Part shown: piece after piece, positions 26,575-35,562 of the stretch
Numbering within the stretch: the stretch's first letter is position 1
How the letters are laid out: each line of letters opens with the position of its first letter
The notes under the pieces: model-generated
Database searches by the model: none
Told to the model about the DNA's origin: nothing
What the model saw: the letters and a program-made list of their open reading frames with translations, nothing else
DNA from: Protula sp. h YS-2021
Taxonomy: Eukaryota; Annelida; Polychaeta; Sabellida; Serpulidae
NCBI GenBank assembly: GCA_949752745.1
Contig: OX457024.1
Span: 110,040,219 to 110,104,218 of the forward strand
Reading direction: 5' to 3'
Length of the DNA stretch: 64,000 bases
Program-made: the position numbers and the translations under genes

Positions 26575-28571
26575 CTTGCTTTATTTTATAAAAGTACAGA
26601 AGACAGTGGCACAAAACAGCAAGCACCTGAAGGAATAATTTGGCATCATTATTTTTTAATTACAACACCTCAAGCAGGTGTTTACAAAATCGATTAAAAT
26701 TCTCATTGTAATTTTTATATAATATTATACACGTTACAAGACTCTGTGTGGTATAATATGAATTGCTCTTATTAACATAAGTTACCATGCACTTAAATGC
26801 TAAATAGCATCACTTATATGTCACATACAAGACCACTCTTTCGTCGTTAAACCCTTCTTATTAATCTATAAAAAAGACACTTAGATCAACTTATATTAGG
26901 CAAGAAAAAATAGCCTTGTTTCTCATCCCCAACTGGGTCATTAAACCATATATAAACCATGAGCAGCCTGGCCAGAAAAAAAGAAATCGCCCGGCTGGAC
27001 GATACACCATTCGTAAGTAAATAAATTTTACCAATAAGAAAAAGTACTGTAATTGCGCTCGCAACTTTGTACAAGACACCTGTCATTGGCTATAAAATAA
27101 CAAGCTATAAATAGCATTGTGTTACATAAATGCATTATAGAGGTAACAATTTTATCTTTCACTGTGATGTTAACCTCAATCGGTTAGACCTTGCACTACT
27201 TCTTATTTCGAGACAATGTTGAATTCAATGTTGCAACGCAAAAAAAAACTAAAAAAAAGCTCTAATGCAAAGACACCTTTGTGAAGAAATATCAATGCGA
27301 ATATTTGAATATATAATGAATTAGTCATTATATATAGTCGTTCTAAAATTATTTTATATTCCTGAGTGTTCACGTTACAATTTTTTTTCTTGACGATCCA
27401 TGAAATCTTTTGTTACCAAGCAAATGGTTTGACCGACATTAAAACAGTATGATTTTATTTTCAAACTAGACTGTCTTATCATTGAAGTCTTGAATGGATC
27501 ATAAATAGAATTTTAATGAATGCCTAGACAATCCACCTCAACGTTGAGGTGCTACATGAAATAAGCGCTAATTTCCACTTTGAAATAAGTTATATAATGT
27601 GGTCGTAAAATACAGAATGTCGATAACAATGTTGTATTGTTGGTGGGTGGTATTTTTAGAAATTACCAAACTAAAATGAAGCAGTTTCAAAAGCCCTACG
27701 TTCGAAACCACTTAACCACAGAGGCGTCAATCCAATTAACAGATCTAGATATACACATAATCAAATACACTAAAGAGCAAAAGGTAGCATAGACCACTCC
27801 ATATTAAAATGTGTTAACAGCGGCGATTTTCAACATAAATTAATGCCACTTAGGTCTTGTGTATTATTCAATTGACTATCCCCATACTGAGGTGACAAAG
27901 GAATGCAAAACTATAACTCACTGATACGATGTGAAAACACTCTAAACGTTGATAAAAGATATTAAAAAATATTAATGAAACTAGAAAAGAGTAGAAGAAA
28001 CTTGAATAGATTAGCAAAGCTTTTTCTTAAAAGAAACTTATAACTTTATTAGCTAAATTTTACAATAACGATAAACTTTAACAGTAACAAAGATTACGAT
28101 TAACAATTTTCTATATTATTTTGATTCAGTACTTTTTACAGTTGTTCTTGATCTTAATTGTTTATGAACGATTAATAAAAACTAACAAGTCTTTTGTTTT
28201 AGACTAAGGTGACTTTTACAGTGTTATCAAGCAGCAATGGGAAGTTATAAGATGCCAAAGGTGAGGTGGCTACTAATGGCTAACTGTGCGCTAGAAACAA
28301 AAATTTTAATAACTGTTAATAACTTAAAAGACAATATTTAATCTAATATTTTGCTTGTGTTGGTTCCTCTGGGACTAGGGATAGATTCTTCTTCCAAAGT
28401 CTTGCAAAGCAAAATTAAGCACCCTTCCAAGACGTGCGCGCACCTCTCAAGGGGCACTCTATATAATGTTAATAAGATTTTGGCATAAAAGCTCCCCTAT
28501 CAGTGCAGACCACCAGCGTATAGATAAACGCTAAGGGTGCTCTAACCCTTGTCAGCTATTGGATAATTAGC
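26575..28571. other. Intergenic DNA left of the Polinton
   Basis: AT-rich. No gene, RNA or repeat array is recognised. The last 200 bp before the insertion encode part of a minus-strand frame that resumes at 46431 (see the interrupted frame). Confidence 0.5.
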
Positions 28572-28577
28572 CCTGTT

Positions 28578-28960
28578 AGTAGTGTGAAAAGGGGGGTTTC
28601 ACGCCACTTGGGGGTTTCACGCCACTTGATGACGTCATACTGTCTGGAAGTGACGTCATCATGTCTGGACCGGAAGTGTTGTCTGGAGCGGAAGTGGTGT
28701 CTGGAGCGGAAGTGTTGTCTGGAGCGGAAGTGTTGTCTGGAGCGGAAGTGACGATAAGCGTTAGGATAGGCGCGGCCATCCATGAGGTTATAATGACGTC
28801 ATGATGACGTCATACTGTCTGGAGCGAAAGTCTGGAGCGAAAGTCTGGAGCGAAAGTTGCTTGATAGTGTTGGCCGAGTCAATCATCATGAAGTCAACGA
28901 ACTCCACCTGTCAATCAGTGTAACCATGGCAACCGACCCTAAAAAGTGATGACCCCCCCC
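28578..28960 (+). repeat. Left terminal inverted repeat, unique part
   Basis: Matches the reverse complement of 46040-46424. Sub-structure from the tip: two copies of GGGTTTCACGCCACTTG; TGACGTCA palindromes; five copies of GTCTGGAGCGGAAGTGTT-type 18-mers; three copies of GTCTGGAGCGAAA; then an AACTCCACCTGTCAATCAGTG segment. Such repeated short motifs are candidate binding sites for integrase or terminal protein (inference). Confidence 0.95.
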
Positions 28961-29530
28961 CCGCCCCTCGAAATTGTGATTTTTGCATATTTATCCGTTT
29001 CAGACGATTCTGAACATTTTTCATTTTTTGAGTCGACCGACCCCCCCCCCCCCTCGAAATTGTGATTTTTGCATATTTATCCGTTTCAGACGATTCTGAA
29101 CATTTTTCATTTTTTGAGTCGACCGACCCCCCCCCCCCCCCTCGAAATTGTGATTTTTGCATATTTATCCGTTTCAGACGATTCTGAACATTTTTCATTT
29201 TTTGAGTCGACCGACCCCCCCCCTTCCTCGAAATTGTGATTTTTGCATATTTATCCGTTTCAGACGATTCTGAACATTTTTCATTTTTTGGGTCGACCAC
29301 CCCCCCCCCCCCTCGAAATTGTGATTTTTGCATATTTATCCGTTTCAGACGATTCTGAACATTTTTCATTTTTTGGGTCGACCACCCCCCCCCCCCTCGA
29401 AATTGTGATTTTTGCATATTTATCCGTTTCAGACGATTCTGAACATTTTTCATTTTTTGGGTCGACCACCCCCCCCCCCCCCCCACGAAATTGTGATTTT
29501 TGCATATTTATCCGTTTCAGACGATTCTGA
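28961..29530 (+). repeat. Left inner TIR array, seven units with C-runs
   Basis: Seven copies of an approximately 85-bp unit: a run of 8-16 C, then TCGAAATTGTGATTTTTGCA, TATTTATCCGTTTCAGACGA, TTCTGAACATTTTTCATTTT and a TTGRGTCGACC hinge. It continues the TIR. The right end has ten copies. Confidence 0.95.
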
Positions 29531-29710
29531 ACTCAGCAGTACAACTGTAAGTGAGACATTCATATACATAAGTAAAATTCTGCTGAGTCAGCAATTTTTG
29601 AACAAAGTTACACACCATATTTTGATTACATGGAAGTAGTATAAAAGCATGAGTGAAACATGTCAACTAGTCAACTAGTAATACATTGTGTGACGAGAAA
29701 AGACTTCACA
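29531..29710 (+). promoter_or_regulatory. Subterminal promoter region, inverted copy at the right side
   Basis: ACTCAGCAGTACAACTGTAA through TATAAAAGCATGAG (TATA box at 29640-29646) and CATGTCAACTAGTCAACTAG recur inverted at about 44075-44245, upstream of PolB. The element thus carries one promoter cassette facing inward at each end, separated from the outer TIR on the right by extra DNA. It drives the small-gene block on this side. Confidence 0.75.
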
Positions 29711-30178
29711 ATGTCAGCATTACTTCTTGACAGATGTATGACTATGGACGACGTCTTCAAAGTGAATTATACTAACTATGTGTTTTCAAAGCTTCCTACT
29801 TTTGAATGGGATTGGATGCAGCAAGTGAAGAATTTACATCTGCATTGGGAAGCTGTCGGAAAGACTATTCCAAGTGATTTCATCGACTCGTTTCTACGTG
29901 ACTGTGAAGATCTACATATACTATCAACTTATAACATTGATTTAACATTTATCATATCAACTTATGACATTGATTCAGCATTTATCAACGTGAATACAAT
30001 TTGGGCAGTTGAGCTCATGTTAGTTGTAGCTGTAAGAATCATTTTACTTTATGATGATGATGTTCCATTGACGACGAATGTATCAGACCTTGTTCGATGC
30101 AACCATGGACGAGTTGAAGTGAATTCAAACGTTTGTAAGAAGTTTGAAAAGCTTGACTCAGCAACCAGTTGGGTATAA
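29711..30178 (+). CDS. Small Polinton protein of unknown function, family H copy 1
   Basis: 155 aa. I chose the ATG at 29711 (MSALLLDRCMTMDDVFKV) because the upstream ATG at 29660 lies only about 20 nt after the TATA box and would precede the transcript start. The predicted protein is helical and rich in aromatic and acidic residues, with no recognised domain. It is a clear paralogue of the next gene (30326-30760) and resembles the protein at 31516 more distantly (shared Y[IT].YVFSKL / YIDLMIAKL, LH..WE.V, SFL.[DE]CE, a run of Asp). Relative to copy 2 it has an internal repeat (STYNIDLTFI then STYDIDSAFI). The stop codon lies inside a TATAAAAG box. Confidence 0.7.
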   Translation: MSALLLDRCMTMDDVFKVNYTNYVFSKLPTFEWDWMQQVKNLHLHWEAVGKTIPSDFIDSFLRDCEDLHILSTYNIDLTFIISTYDIDSAFINVNTIWAVELMLVVAVRIILLYDDDVPLTTNVSDLVRCNHGRVEVNSNVCKKFEKLDSATSWV

Positions 30179-30181
30179 AAG
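30174..30181 (+). promoter_or_regulatory. TATA box overlapping the stop codon of the upstream ORF
   Basis: TATAAAAG begins two bases before the TAA stop of the 155-aa ORF (GTA TAA AAG). It is followed by GGAGTGAACTCAGCAGAGTG, a block that recurs after the box at 30756. Confidence 0.7.
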
Positions 30182-30291
30182 GGAGTGAACTCAGCAGAGT
30201 GAAGTCATTTCTCTGATTACATGGAAGTAGCATAAAAGCATGAGTATTGAATAAGTTTGAACAAGTTACACACCAGATACCATCTAAGTTT

Positions 30292-30299
30292 TATAAAAG
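30292..30299 (+). promoter_or_regulatory. TATA box for family H copy 2
   Basis: TATAAAAGGAAGAGTGAA starts here, 34 nt before the ATG at 30326. The identical 18-mer is the PolB promoter on the other strand (44056 leftward), so the two genes share a core promoter and probably timing. Confidence 0.75.
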
Positions 30300-30325
30300 G
30301 AAGAGTGAAGAGAAAATACTTCACA

Positions 30326-30760
30326 ATGTCGGCATTACTTCTTGACAGATGTATGACTATGGATGACGTCTTCAAAGTGAACTATATTGACTATGTGTTT
30401 TCAAAGCTTCCTGCTTTTGAATCGGATTGGATGCTGCAAGTGAAGAATTTGCATATGCATTGGGAAGCTGTGGGAAAGGCTATTCCAAGAGATCGTTTCA
30501 TCAGCTCGTTTCTACATGAATGTGAAGAACTGCATTTACTATCAACTTACAACATTGATTTAGCATTTATCAACGCGAATACAATTTGGGCAACTGACCT
30601 CATGTTAGTTGTAGCTACTAGAATTATTCTACATTATGATGATGATGTTCCAAATAATGTATCAGACCTTGTTCGGTTCAACCATGGACGAGTTGAAGTG
30701 AATTCAAACGTTTGCAAGTTCTTTGAAAAGGGAGCTGATTCAGCAGACAGTTGGGTATAA
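30326..30760 (+). CDS. Small Polinton protein of unknown function, family H copy 2
   Basis: 144 aa starting MSALLLDRCMTMDDVFKV, identical to copy 1 over the first 18 residues and highly similar throughout, without the internal duplication. No known domain. The C-terminus (GRVEVNSNVCKFFEKG) is conserved between the two. The start at 30326 is supported by a TATA box 34 nt upstream and by alignment with copy 1; an upstream in-frame ATG at 30257 precedes the promoter. Its TAA stop (30758-30760) lies within the next TATA box. Confidence 0.72.
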   Translation: MSALLLDRCMTMDDVFKVNYIDYVFSKLPAFESDWMLQVKNLHMHWEAVGKAIPRDRFISSFLHECEELHLLSTYNIDLAFINANTIWATDLMLVVATRIILHYDDDVPNNVSDLVRFNHGRVEVNSNVCKFFEKGADSADSWV

Positions 30761-30763
30761 AAG
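30756..30763 (+). promoter_or_regulatory. TATA box overlapping the stop codon of family H copy 2
   Basis: GTA TAA AAG: the stop codon of the upstream gene forms part of TATAAAAG. The downstream block GGAGTGAACTCAGCAGAGTG matches that after 30174. The next start codon is 30841. Confidence 0.72.
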
Positions 30764-30840
30764 GGAGTGAACTCAGCAGAGTGAAGTCATTTCTCAGCAG
30801 ACAGTTGGAGGGAGTGGATCATCAATACATTGTTGCAGCC

Positions 30841-31488
30841 ATGGAAAACAAGACAAGCAACGCAACGCAGCGCAGCAGCAGCTTTAAAATTAGTGCTAAC
30901 TTAACCATTACTGTGGAGTATGGAGAATATGGGCCATTTCTACGCATCACACGTGGAGAGAGATGGTGTGCTTATTCACCATCTTTGTGGAAGATTGTGT
31001 GCCAGAGCTTGAAAAATTTACGCGACATTGGCTTCAAACTATACTTAACGCAAACGAAGTGGCTTGAAGTCATTTCATACTTGGATATGCGTTATGTGAG
31101 TTTTGTGCGCACGTCACGGTTTGAAGGGAAAGAATACACACATCACATCAACATGAATGATGGTGAATGGGAGACACTGCTTCAGGAGATGGACAACATC
31201 AACTCAGCCCTATCACCATGTGAGGAATGTCATGACAAGAAAACGATCATCAAGCTGCAAAAGGATGGTCGGATGAAGGTGTCAAAGCTATCCAAGAAAA
31301 GGCTGACTGAAGTTCAGTTGGAGAACATGAACGTACAAAATCAACTTGGACTTACCTGCGACTATTGTGGTGCTTGTGGATATGTGGAAGATTATCATTG
31401 CCACTGCCACAAGTATAATTGCAAGTTGTGTGAACCAAACAACTTCTGCGGCAAGTGTGGAGTACTTAAAGTCAGTGAAGCAAAGTAA
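30841..31488 (+). CDS. PC4-like domain protein with Cys-rich zinc-binding tail
   Basis: 215 aa from the ATG at 30841 (MENKTSN); upstream in-frame codons precede the TATA box product. The N-terminal ~125 residues share a pattern with the leftward PC4 cluster: an F/Y-L strand, a WCAYSPSLWK segment also seen at 39500-39874, a YVSFVRTSRFEGK strand pair and a closing helix with EWETLL. The C-terminal ~50 residues are Cys/His-rich (CDYCGACGY, CHCHKYNCKLC, CGKCG), probably binding two or more zinc ions. An earlier CEEC lies at mid-protein. Likely a single-strand DNA or transcription-related factor (inference). A decayed homologue lies at 49433-49666. Confidence 0.65.
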   Translation: MENKTSNATQRSSSFKISANLTITVEYGEYGPFLRITRGERWCAYSPSLWKIVCQSLKNLRDIGFKLYLTQTKWLEVISYLDMRYVSFVRTSRFEGKEYTHHINMNDGEWETLLQEMDNINSALSPCEECHDKKTIIKLQKDGRMKVSKLSKKRLTEVQLENMNVQNQLGLTCDYCGACGYVEDYHCHCHKYNCKLCEPNNFCGKCGVLKVSEAK

Positions 31489-31515
31489 AAAGCTCACAAG
31501 ACACACTGAATCAAG

Positions 31516-32019
31516 ATGGATGCATGTTTTAAAAATGCTTATATTGACTTGATGATTGCTAAACTTGCTTGCTGTGGCACTCCAGACTATCAACTTTATC
31601 ATTTGGATGCTTTTTGGGATGTTGTACATCATAGTCTTGATGTGATTGAACTACATTCAAGATTTCTTGGAGAATGTCATAAAATTGGAATAGAAGAAGA
31701 TCCTGACTTTGACTTTGATTCTGCACTTTATTCTGCTCGTACTGATGTTGAAGTATATTTCACCGTAGTGGATCATTTGAGAGATTGTTGTAAAGAAGAA
31801 GAGGAAACCGAGCAGCTTTATCAGGTAACTTTAAAGATATAAAAACCTTTTAAAACATGTTTATGACAACATAGTGAATTGATAACAATGTTTTTCTTAC
31901 TAGCAAATTTAGTTTTATGTGAGTGTTTTCAACGTAAACAAAGAAAGAACATGATAGAAGAGGCAGCAACTATATTAAAAGATATTTTATTACAGGAAGA
32001 AACCGACATGTCAGAATAA
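31516..32019 (+). CDS. Small Polinton protein of unknown function, family H copy 3, possibly spliced
   Basis: Unspliced, the frame runs 31516-31842 (108 aa). CAG|GTAACT at 31825 and TTTTATTACAG at 31985-31995 allow a 171-bp intron that keeps phase 0 and swaps the tail for EETDMSE before TAA at 32019 (110 aa). The protein is acidic and probably helical (MDACFKN, YIDLMIAKL, DPDFDFDSA, VVDHLRDC). It resembles the two proteins upstream in the order YID..(F/I)(S/A)KL, LH, EC, D-rich, (T/V)....D/RI. A decayed homologue at 53050-53559 (-) shows the family is conserved between Polintons. No function is known. Confidence 0.65.
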
Positions 32020-32255
32020 AACAACAGAAACAAAGTCAACATGGAGAATCTTGTTGTGTGAGACTTGATGTGCAGACGTGTGAACATGGAGAAGGAGAAG
32101 TGTGTTAAGTGAACAGCAACTGGAAAAAACTTGCTGAATTTGACAGACTTGCATTGCCGGAGCAGCATAACCTGACAGACTTGTGCTACATTGCCGGAGC
32201 AGCATAACTTGCTAAACCTGACAGACTTGTGCTGCAAGACCCACAAGACTGCATA

Positions 32256-32588
32256 ATGGCGGACATGACACTGAGACAATATATTGTGCAAAAAGCTTAT
32301 TGTGAAGAAATGTTATCCGCTGTAAAAAAGTTTGCTTATTTAGTCTGTCCTGCTTGCCAACTTGAAGAGTGTTCAGAACATACTTGTCATTTTGCATGTG
32401 TCTATACTTATTGGAATGAAGCTAAATATTACATTCATTTAGATAAAGTGTTAGATAATGCAAATCAACGTTGTGAGAAATATGGTGTAGATGCTATTAC
32501 ATTGGATGAACTCAGTCATTGGTTAATGTTCATTGAAGACCAATGGTCTCCAGTGATTCATACCATTGTATCCATACTTGATTTGTAA
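32256..32588 (+). CDS. Small Polinton protein of unknown function, Cys-containing
   Basis: 110 aa from ATG 32256 (MADMTLRQYI). An ATG-less extension upstream is less likely. It has CPAC...C...C spacing (VCPACQLEECSEHTCHFAC) that could bind zinc, then helical segments (EKYGVDAITLDELSHWL). Possibly a distant member of the small helical family beside it, but this is weak. It is preceded by about 220 bp of leader with a duplicated TTGCCGGAGCAGCATAAC motif. After it, TACATGTTAGTTATAAA is repeated three times (32588-32640). Confidence 0.6.
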   Translation: MADMTLRQYIVQKAYCEEMLSAVKKFAYLVCPACQLEECSEHTCHFACVYTYWNEAKYYIHLDKVLDNANQRCEKYGVDAITLDELSHWLMFIEDQWSPVIHTIVSILDL

Positions 32589-32670
32589 ATACATGTTAGT
32601 TATAAATACATGTTAGTTATAAATACATGTTAGTTAAGTTACTATGTTAGTTAAGTGATGTTGGTTGAGT

Positions 32671-32677
32671 TATAAAA
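32671..32677 (+). promoter_or_regulatory. TATA box of the integrase gene
   Basis: TATAAAATAAAAG lies 45 nt upstream of the ATG at 32716. No comparable box precedes the tightly packed genes from 33813 to 38479, so this promoter may serve a long transcript (inference). Confidence 0.6.
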
Positions 32678-32715
32678 TAAAAGCTGTTCTGTTGAGAAGG
32701 TGGTTTTCATTCATC

Positions 32716-33816
32716 ATGTCGACGTGGAAAGACTACTTGACCAATATTTACTTCAAACCTGGACAGCCTGGAGCATTTGCTGGTCCTTACAAACTGTATC
32801 ACATCTTACGAAAACATAATCAACCAGTCACACATTCACAAGTGAAGAAATGGCTACAGGATCAAGATGCTTTCAGTTTACTCCAACCTGTCAAATACAG
32901 GTTCAAAAGACAACGTGTGATTACACGTGGCATTGATGATATGTGGGATATTGACTTGGCTGATATGGGAAACATAGCTCCCTATAATGATGACATACGC
33001 TTTTTACTCATTGTCATTGATGTGTTTTCCAAATATGTTTGGGTACAGCCAATACCTAATAAATCACATACCAGCGTCATACAAGCTTTCCAAAAGATTT
33101 TTCATGACACACGACGAAGACCGCGAACTCTAAGGTCTGATAAAGGAACAGAATTTAAAAACAGATGGGTAAAAGCATTTTTGAAGAAAGAAGGCATTCA
33201 TGCTTATACCACAAAGAATGAAACCAAAGCCAACTTTGCTGAAAGAGTCATTCGTACTCTGAAGGGAATGATGTATCGGTATTTTCTACATAATCAAACT
33301 TACCGTTACTTAGACATTCTTCCAGACTTGGTGTACAATTACAACCATAGACCTCATGGTTCTCTTCCTAATAAATATGCTCCAGCCGAGATTCGTAAAG
33401 ACAACGAATCAAAAGTGTGGAAGTATATGTATGTCGACAAACTGAAATTGAAACCGAAGAAGAAGAAGTATAAATTTAACATTGGCGATCATGTTCGCAT
33501 TTCCCACATTAAATATGTGTTTCAACGCGATTATCACATCAAATGGACGCAAGAAGTCTTCATTGTCACACATCGTTGTAAGAAGCAAGGAATACATTTG
33601 TATCGTGTGAAAGACTTTTTAGACGAAGATATTGATGGCCATTTCTATGAAGAAGAACTGCAGAAAGTGACCAAAGATATTGAATCTATTTATAGAATTG
33701 AAAAAGTCTTGAAAACACGTAAAAGACGAGGAGGTGTGAAAGAATTATTTGTCAAGTGGTTAGGTTGGCCAAACAAGTTTAACAGTTGGGTGAAAGAAAC
33801 AGACATTCAACAATGA
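32716..33816 (+). CDS. INT: Polinton retroviral-type integrase with chromodomain
   Basis: 366 aa. Family: rve/DDE integrases that insert the linear element DNA and make the 6-bp duplication. Start MSTWKDYL at 32716, since the TATA box is at 32671. Catalytic residues: D80 (DIDLADM), D142 (RSDKGTEF) and E176 (NFAERVIRTLK), with the D-to-E spacing usual for Polintons. A region with YKLYHILRKHN precedes the core. The C-terminal ~45 residues are a chromodomain (IYRIEKVL, ELFVKWLGWPNKFNSW), expected to read histone marks for target choice. No disruption is seen. The stop overlaps the ATPase start (ATGA). Confidence 0.95.
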   Translation: MSTWKDYLTNIYFKPGQPGAFAGPYKLYHILRKHNQPVTHSQVKKWLQDQDAFSLLQPVKYRFKRQRVITRGIDDMWDIDLADMGNIAPYNDDIRFLLIVIDVFSKYVWVQPIPNKSHTSVIQAFQKIFHDTRRRPRTLRSDKGTEFKNRWVKAFLKKEGIHAYTTKNETKANFAERVIRTLKGMMYRYFLHNQTYRYLDILPDLVYNYNHRPHGSLPNKYAPAEIRKDNESKVWKYMYVDKLKLKPKKKKYKFNIGDHVRISHIKYVFQRDYHIKWTQEVFIVTHRCKKQGIHLYRVKDFLDEDIDGHFYEEELQKVTKDIESIYRIEKVLKTRKRRGGVKELFVKWLGWPNKFNSWVKETDIQQ

Positions 33817-34472
33817 AGCATCCATTTACATGTTTGGTCTCTGGACCTACAGGCAGTGGCAAAACGTCTCTGGTGAAGGAAATTCTAGAACAAAAGTTAA
33901 TTCAACCCTCTCCGAAAAACATTTTATGGCTCTATGCAGCAGATCAGCCTTTGTACAAGGGAATGAAAGGCGTGGAATTTTACCAAGGCATTCCAGATGA
34001 CATTGAAGAGCGTTTTAACCCGAAGAAACCAAACTTACTTATCATTGATGACTTAATGACGAAATGTCATAGTGATGAGCGTATGACACGTCTCTTTAGT
34101 GTTAGCAGCAGTCATCAAAATCTAAGCATTATCTTTATTGTGCATAATTTATTCCATCATGGGAAAGAGATGCGAAATATTAGTTTGAATACACATTATA
34201 TCATTCTGTTTAAAAATCCGAGAGATAATCAACAAATTAGTACATTGGCGCGGCAAATGTATCCTGGAAGATCTCAATTTCTCATAGAAGCCTATCAAGA
34301 TGCTACTAGCAAACCTCATGGTTATTTATTCATTGATTTAAAACCAAAGACAAATGATCAACTACGTATTCGTACAGGCATTTTACCAAAAGATACACAT
34401 TATGTATATATTGATAAAGCAGTGTATGAACAAGAACCAACTCATTTGACCATTCGCAGTCAAGATGTCTAA
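33813..34472 (+). CDS. ATP: Polinton genome-packaging ATPase (FtsK/HerA, A32-like)
   Basis: 219 aa. It starts at the ATG that overlaps the integrase stop (ATGA, 33813-33816). Walker A is SGPTGSGKTS (residues 10-19) and Walker B is NLLIIDDLM (about 76-84). A conserved SSSHQNLSIIFIVHNLFH motif follows, with a sensor-like Asn in VHN. Family: pumps DNA into pre-formed capsids in polinton-type viruses, virophages and NCLDV. It overlaps the next gene by 8 bp. No lesions seen. Confidence 0.93.
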   Translation: MKHPFTCLVSGPTGSGKTSLVKEILEQKLIQPSPKNILWLYAADQPLYKGMKGVEFYQGIPDDIEERFNPKKPNLLIIDDLMTKCHSDERMTRLFSVSSSHQNLSIIFIVHNLFHHGKEMRNISLNTHYIILFKNPRDNQQISTLARQMYPGRSQFLIEAYQDATSKPHGYLFIDLKPKTNDQLRIRTGILPKDTHYVYIDKAVYEQEPTHLTIRSQDV

Positions 34473-34791
34473 ACGTATTCGAGCGAACCAGCCGTTTCTT
34501 CATTTGCTTGCACGCAGTGGGCCTAAACGACGTAAATCCTTGCTACAGCAAGCTACAAAGGAGGAATTAACAAGCTTGTTTGAAATTTGTTTGAATATAT
34601 TGCAAGGACATTTACCCTTAAGCTCAAAACGGTTTAAGGAATTTAAACGTGAACGTCATACGCTACGTACTCTAGCAGATAAGAAGATATCCCTTCGACG
34701 AAAAAAGAAGTTGATTAATCAGAAAGGAGGATTCATTGGAGTTATTGCTAGATTGGCATTGCCCTTGTTAGCCAAACTGCTGTTAAAATGA
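34465..34791 (+). CDS. Small basic virion-type protein with hydrophobic tail
   Basis: 108 aa, very basic (PKRRKS, KRFKEFKRERH, LRRKKK), ending in a hydrophobic or amphipathic segment after INQKGGFIGVIARLALPLLA. The block upstream of the tail resembles small proteins found beside capsid genes in other Polintons. QKGG|F fits the broad adenovirus-type protease site (Q/N/L/I/M)-X-G-G|X, so it may be a core or membrane-active precursor cleaved by the element protease (inference). It overlaps the ATPase 3' end and the next gene (ATGA). Confidence 0.65.
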   Translation: MSKRIRANQPFLHLLARSGPKRRKSLLQQATKEELTSLFEICLNILQGHLPLSSKRFKEFKRERHTLRTLADKKISLRRKKKLINQKGGFIGVIARLALPLLAKLLLK

Positions 34792-35369
34792 AACATACTA
34801 TGAAAATGGTCCTCATTCCTGAATATGAATATAAAATGTTGCTAGAAAAGAAGGGAAAAGATGGTGAAATCAAAACGAAAGTGAATAAACTTTTACGTGG
34901 GAAACGAACACGTGAAAAGGCTATAGAAATATCTCAACTTCTTGGTCGTCATTTACGAACAAGTCAGTCTAGGCAGCAAAAGCCCTCATCATCATCATCA
35001 TCACCTGAAAAGCCAGAAAAGTTATTTTTAAGTCATTTTCAACCTATCTATCATGGAAAAGTAACACAACTTTTAGCAGAACTGAAGAAATATGGTGTTA
35101 AATGGACAGACAAGAATGAACTTGTGTTGAAAACGGGCGATATTATAGCAAATTCCAACATGGTTGATTTGATGAAAGAAGCATTGGTGGCGACAAGAAG
35201 AAAAGAACGAGCCATACCACCATATGGCTGGCATCCATTTATCCAGGAAATTGTTGATGCTAATATTCCAAAAACAATGTTTAGTAAAAAGACCACTCGT
35301 GACGACATTACAACAGAAATGAAACAACGTCAAAAAAAACAGTTTCCTGAAGGATGGGAAAATTTTTAA
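34788..35369 (+). CDS. Conserved Polinton protein of unknown function (virion-associated type)
   Basis: 193 aa. Starts MKHTMKMVLIPEYEYKMLL, a lead (KMVLIP...Y..L) that I associate with a widespread Polinton protein between ATPase and capsid genes. A serine-rich hinge (about 66-73) follows. The second half contains LLAELKKYGVKWTDKNELVL and DIIANSNMVDLMKEAL. Basic and soluble, without membrane segments. Function not established. Its start overlaps the previous stop (ATGA), and the next gene starts 16 bp before its end. Confidence 0.6.
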   Translation: MKHTMKMVLIPEYEYKMLLEKKGKDGEIKTKVNKLLRGKRTREKAIEISQLLGRHLRTSQSRQQKPSSSSSSPEKPEKLFLSHFQPIYHGKVTQLLAELKKYGVKWTDKNELVLKTGDIIANSNMVDLMKEALVATRRKERAIPPYGWHPFIQEIVDANIPKTMFSKKTTRDDITTEMKQRQKKQFPEGWENF

Positions 35370-35554
35370 CATGGTTGAAAGAGCTATGTTGTTGCCAAGA
35401 CACAACTATTCCTGTAAAAATAAGATGTACAAGTGCTTGTTGTGAAGGAGAAATAAAAGACCATGTGAATGAGGATGAGATTTGGCATACTTGGTCGAAT
35501 GGCGCGCGCTATCGTGAGGTATATAGGCAACGTCAACGCACCTATACCATTTAG
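35354..35554 (+). CDS. Small Cys-rich protein with possible N-myristoylation signal
   Basis: 66 aa. It begins MGKFLTWLKELCCC: Gly2 with Thr6 fits an N-myristoylation signal and the three adjacent Cys could be palmitoylated, which suggests a lipid-anchored peripheral membrane protein (inference). The rest is short and polar, with a further CC pair. It overlaps the preceding gene by 16 bp and lies 8 bp before the penton-like gene. Not recognised; might be a minor gene or a chance frame. Confidence 0.45.
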   Translation: MGKFLTWLKELCCCQDTTIPVKIRCTSACCEGEIKDHVNEDEIWHTWSNGARYREVYRQRQRTYTI

Positions 35555-35562
35555 TTCCCATC

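Noticed and set aside
29243..29639. Open frames in the left TIR array
   Set aside because: Same peptide in every unit and in all phases; frame depends on C-run length.
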